From the NCBI GenBank assembly GCA_024279575.1, contig JAJRRJ010000212.1, positions 1-14,237 of the forward strand: DNA of 14,237 nucleotides, given 5' to 3'. Position numbers and translations under genes: made by a program. This DNA comes from Alphaproteobacteria bacterium (GTDB lineage: Bacteria > Pseudomonadota > Alphaproteobacteria > Rhizobiales > Devosiaceae). The notes beneath the pieces are model-generated. The model saw nothing but the letters and a program-made list of their open reading frames with translations, did no database searches and was not told the DNA's origin. Shown one piece after another: positions 12,116-14,237 of the stretch (position 1 is the stretch's first letter; each line of letters begins with the position of its first letter).

Positions 12116-14237
12116 ATGAACGCCGTTGAAATTGAAGAAGCTATTTCAGCACTTGCAGAACAGCCCTTTGATGCGGGCGAATTTCCCTATGCGTTCCTTG
12201 AAGCTTTTGGCAACAAGCAAACAACCATCAAACGCCTGCGCAGTGGATCGTCCAACAAGTCCGATCTGGGCGGTGTTCTACAAACCAGCAACATCCATAT
12301 CGCCGTATGCCCTGAGGGCGAGGTCACGAAAACCCTTGCCGCGTTAAAGGCAAGCCCGGCCACCATCAAAGCCAAGGCTAAATTCGTGCTCGCCACGGAT
12401 GGCATTGATCTGGAGGCTGAAGACCTGACCTCTGATTTGCCGCCGATCATTTGCGCTTTCACTGACTTCCCAAACCATTTTGGATTTTTCTTACCCTTGG
12501 CTGGGATTACAACCGTCAAGCAAATCCGCGAAAGCTCGTTTGATATTCGCGCCACCAGCCGCCTTAACAAACTCTATGTCGAGCTGTTGAAGGACAACCC
12601 TGAATGGGGAACCGCAGAACGCCGCCACGACATGAACCATTTCATGGCACGGCTGATCTTTTGCTTCTTTGCCGAGGATACAGACATCTTTAAAGGTGAC
12701 GATGCCTTCACCACCACCATTGACCGGATGAGCGAACGGGATTCGTCGAACACCCATGAAATAATCAGCGCCCTTTTTCTCTCGATGAACACTGAGACTA
12801 TTGATCATGACGCTGCAAACGTGCCACGCTGGGCCAGCGGATTTCCTTACGTGAATGGTGGGTTGTTTTCTGGCAGTACGGATGTGCCGGTTTTTAGCCG
12901 CATTGCCCGCTCTTACCTGTTGCATATCGGTGGCCTTGATTGGCAGCAGATCAACCCTGATATTTTTGGCTCGATGATCCAGGCCGTGACGGATGATGAG
13001 GAACGCGGCGAGCTGGGGATGCACTACACATCCGTGCCAAATATCCTCAAAGTGCTGAACCCGCTGTTTCTGGATAACCTACGCGCACAACTGGACGAGG
13101 CAGGAGACAATGTGCGCAAGCTGCTCAATCTGCGCAAACGTATGTCCAACATTCGCGTATTTGATCCGGCCTGTGGTTCGGGCAACTTTCTGGTTATTGC
13201 CTACAAGGAAATGCGCCTGATCGAAGCAGAAATCAACGAACGTCGCAATGAAGCAGTCGATAAAACCGCCATCCCCCTGACCAATTTTCGCGGGATCGAA
13301 TTACGTGACTTCCCTGCCGAGGTTGCGCGTCTCGCCCTGATAATCGCTGAATACCAATGTGACGTTCTGTATCGCGGGCAACGCGATGCGCTTGCGGATT
13401 TCCTGCCGCTGGACGCCAAAAACTGGATCACTTGTGGCAATGCCCTGCGACTGGATTGGTTATCGATCTGCCCGCCGACAGGGCAAACGGTAAAGCTGAA
13501 AGCTGAAGACCTTTTCGAAAGCCCGCTGGATCAGGCGGAGATTGATTTTGAGAATGAAGGTGGCGAGACCTATATTTGCGGCAACCCGCCTTATCTGGGC
13601 AGCAAGTGGCAATCCAAGGAACAAAAAGAAGACCTGAAGCGTATTTTTGACGGGCGCACCAAAAGCTGGAAGTCGCTGGATTATGTGGCGGGCTGGTTCA
13701 TGAAAGCGGCGGATTATGGCACCCACACCAACACCGCATCTGCCTTTGTGTCCACCAATTCGATCAATCAGGGGCAGCAGGTGCCAATCCTGTGGCCATT
13801 GATTTTTCAAACAGGTCATGAGATCGCATTTGCTCATACCAGTTTCAAATGGGCCAATTTGGCCAGCCATAATGCGGGTGTAATTGTTGTTGTTGTTGGA
13901 ATGTCCAACCACGCAGGAAAGGCACGGCTTCTTTTTTCTCAAGACGAAAAAAATAGCGTGGTGGTTAAGGAAGTTGACAATATAAATGCATACCTCGTTG
14001 CAGCCGACAATATAGAAATTCAGCCAAAATCAAAACCGTTTGGTGATCTAGCAATAATGCAATTTGGCAATCATCCATACTATGGCTCAGGTCTCATTTT
14101 TTCTCGTGATGATGCGAGGAAGATTATTGATGAAGCCCCGGATGCAGCACGTTTCATACGACCGCTTTATGGTTCAAGAGAATTCATTTCCGCATCGCCA
14201 AGAGCTTGCCTTTGGATTGAAGACAGTGAAGCAGAGA
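12116..14237 (+). CDS. MmeI/DrmMI-type adenine-specific DNA methyltransferase (3' end outside window)
   Basis: The first 707 codons of a large N6-adenine DNA methyltransferase that transfers a methyl group from S-adenosylmethionine to adenine in a recognition site. Order: an N-terminal domain (1-165), a helical spacer with MARLIFCFFAEDTDIF (about 177-192), motif GELGMHYTS (about 298-306), SAM-binding FDPACGSGNF (349-358), FRGIE (motif II-like), catalytic NPPY (490-493), then the start of the target-recognition part. The N-terminal domain aligns by pattern with MmeI-type proteins, but no D...ExK nuclease motif is seen, so it is probably a methylase only. AGGAAAAGGCAGG precedes the ATG. Such methylases act with helicase/nuclease partners, for example DrmMI in class 1 DISARM; the partner genes would lie to the right. 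The frame is open to the edge. Confidence 0.88.
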   Translation, partial: MNAVEIEEAISALAEQPFDAGEFPYAFLEAFGNKQTTIKRLRSGSSNKSDLGGVLQTSNIHIAVCPEGEVTKTLAALKASPATIKAKAKFVLATDGIDLEAEDLTSDLPPIICAFTDFPNHFGFFLPLAGITTVKQIRESSFDIRATSRLNKLYVELLKDNPEWGTAERRHDMNHFMARLIFCFFAEDTDIFKGDDAFTTTIDRMSERDSSNTHEIISALFLSMNTETIDHDAANVPRWASGFPYVNGGLFSGSTDVPVFSRIARSYLLHIGGLDWQQINPDIFGSMIQAVTDDEERGELGMHYTSVPNILKVLNPLFLDNLRAQLDEAGDNVRKLLNLRKRMSNIRVFDPACGSGNFLVIAYKEMRLIEAEINERRNEAVDKTAIPLTNFRGIELRDFPAEVARLALIIAEYQCDVLYRGQRDALADFLPLDAKNWITCGNALRLDWLSICPPTGQTVKLKAEDLFESPLDQAEIDFENEGGETYICGNPPYLGSKWQSKEQKEDLKRIFDGRTKSWKSLDYVAGWFMKAADYGTHTNTASAFVSTNSINQGQQVPILWPLIFQTGHEIAFAHTSFKWANLASHNAGVIVVVVGMSNHAGKARLLFSQDEKNSVVVKEVDNINAYLVAADNIEIQPKSKPFGDLAIMQFGNHPYYGSGLIFSRDDARKIIDEAPDAARFIRPLYGSREFISASPRACLWIEDSEAE

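Larger units (their letters stand above)
2962..14237. mobile_element. Integrated serine-recombinase genomic island (left end, runs off window)
   Basis: Everything from the tRNA-Ser 3' end to the right edge looks like accessory cargo: a recombinase with a coupled partner, an operon with a VirD4-like ATPase, a regulator, a zinc peptidase and a large DNA methyltransferase. No housekeeping gene is seen in this part, in contrast to the left 2.9 kb. No relaxase, replication gene or transposase is visible. The right end is outside the window, so the size exceeds 11.2 kb. The cargo from 10772 onward could belong to a second, nested insertion; nothing here separates the two. Confidence 0.6.

Noticed and set aside
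12491..13942. Long leftward open frames opposite the methyltransferase (177 and 160 aa)
   Set aside because: They lie fully inside a continuous methyltransferase frame with clear motifs and are shadows of it.
1..14237. CRISPR array or insertion-sequence transposase
   Set aside because: No regularly spaced repeats and no transposase-like frame or terminal inverted repeats were seen.

Overview
The window looks like an alphaproteobacterial chromosome interrupted by a genomic island. The evidence for the organism is the protein families, a tRNA promoter with a GC-rich discriminator, and a serine recombinase with a partner gene that I associate with alphaproteobacterial islands. No species can be named from the sequence alone.

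Chromosomal left part (1-2961). It holds the C-terminal end of a multi-pass membrane protein (+), which converges on a leftward gene row: two tandem, related small membrane proteins, msrA (methionine sulfoxide reductase A) and an MmcQ/YjbR-family protein. A complete tRNA-Ser(GGA) with encoded CCA follows at 2872-2961, with a credible promoter at 2715-2742.

Island part (about 2962 to beyond the right edge). The island begins at the 3' end of the tRNA. A large serine recombinase (2768-4486, -) reads out of the island, across the tRNA on the opposite strand and into chromosomal DNA, so its last 60 or so codons come from the attachment site. A 120-aa protein is coupled to it by an ATGA overlap. 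Next come a charged helical 158-aa protein (-) and a divergent 83-aa protein (+). Then comes a tightly packed six-gene leftward operon (9855 to 5746): a four-helix membrane protein with a large loop, a six-cysteine single-pass protein, two small two-helix membrane proteins, a VirD4/TraG-like ATPase without its own membrane anchor, and a short membrane protein. No relaxase, mating-pair ATPase or pilus gene is in the window, so the operon looks like a compact membrane-bound NTPase machine rather than an ordinary conjugation system. This is the best candidate for an undescribed system. A divergent helix-turn-helix regulator (9971-10759) and a perfect 21-bp palindrome between it and the operon suggest dedicated control.

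Right part (10772-14237). An M48-like zinc peptidase (-) is divergent from a large MmeI/DrmMI-type adenine DNA methyltransferase (+) that runs off the window. Its N-terminal domain shows no nuclease motif. It is probably the first gene of a defence locus, with class 1 DISARM as one possibility. The 312-base interval between the two genes holds a palindrome, a hairpin and an unexplained open frame that may be a gene remnant.
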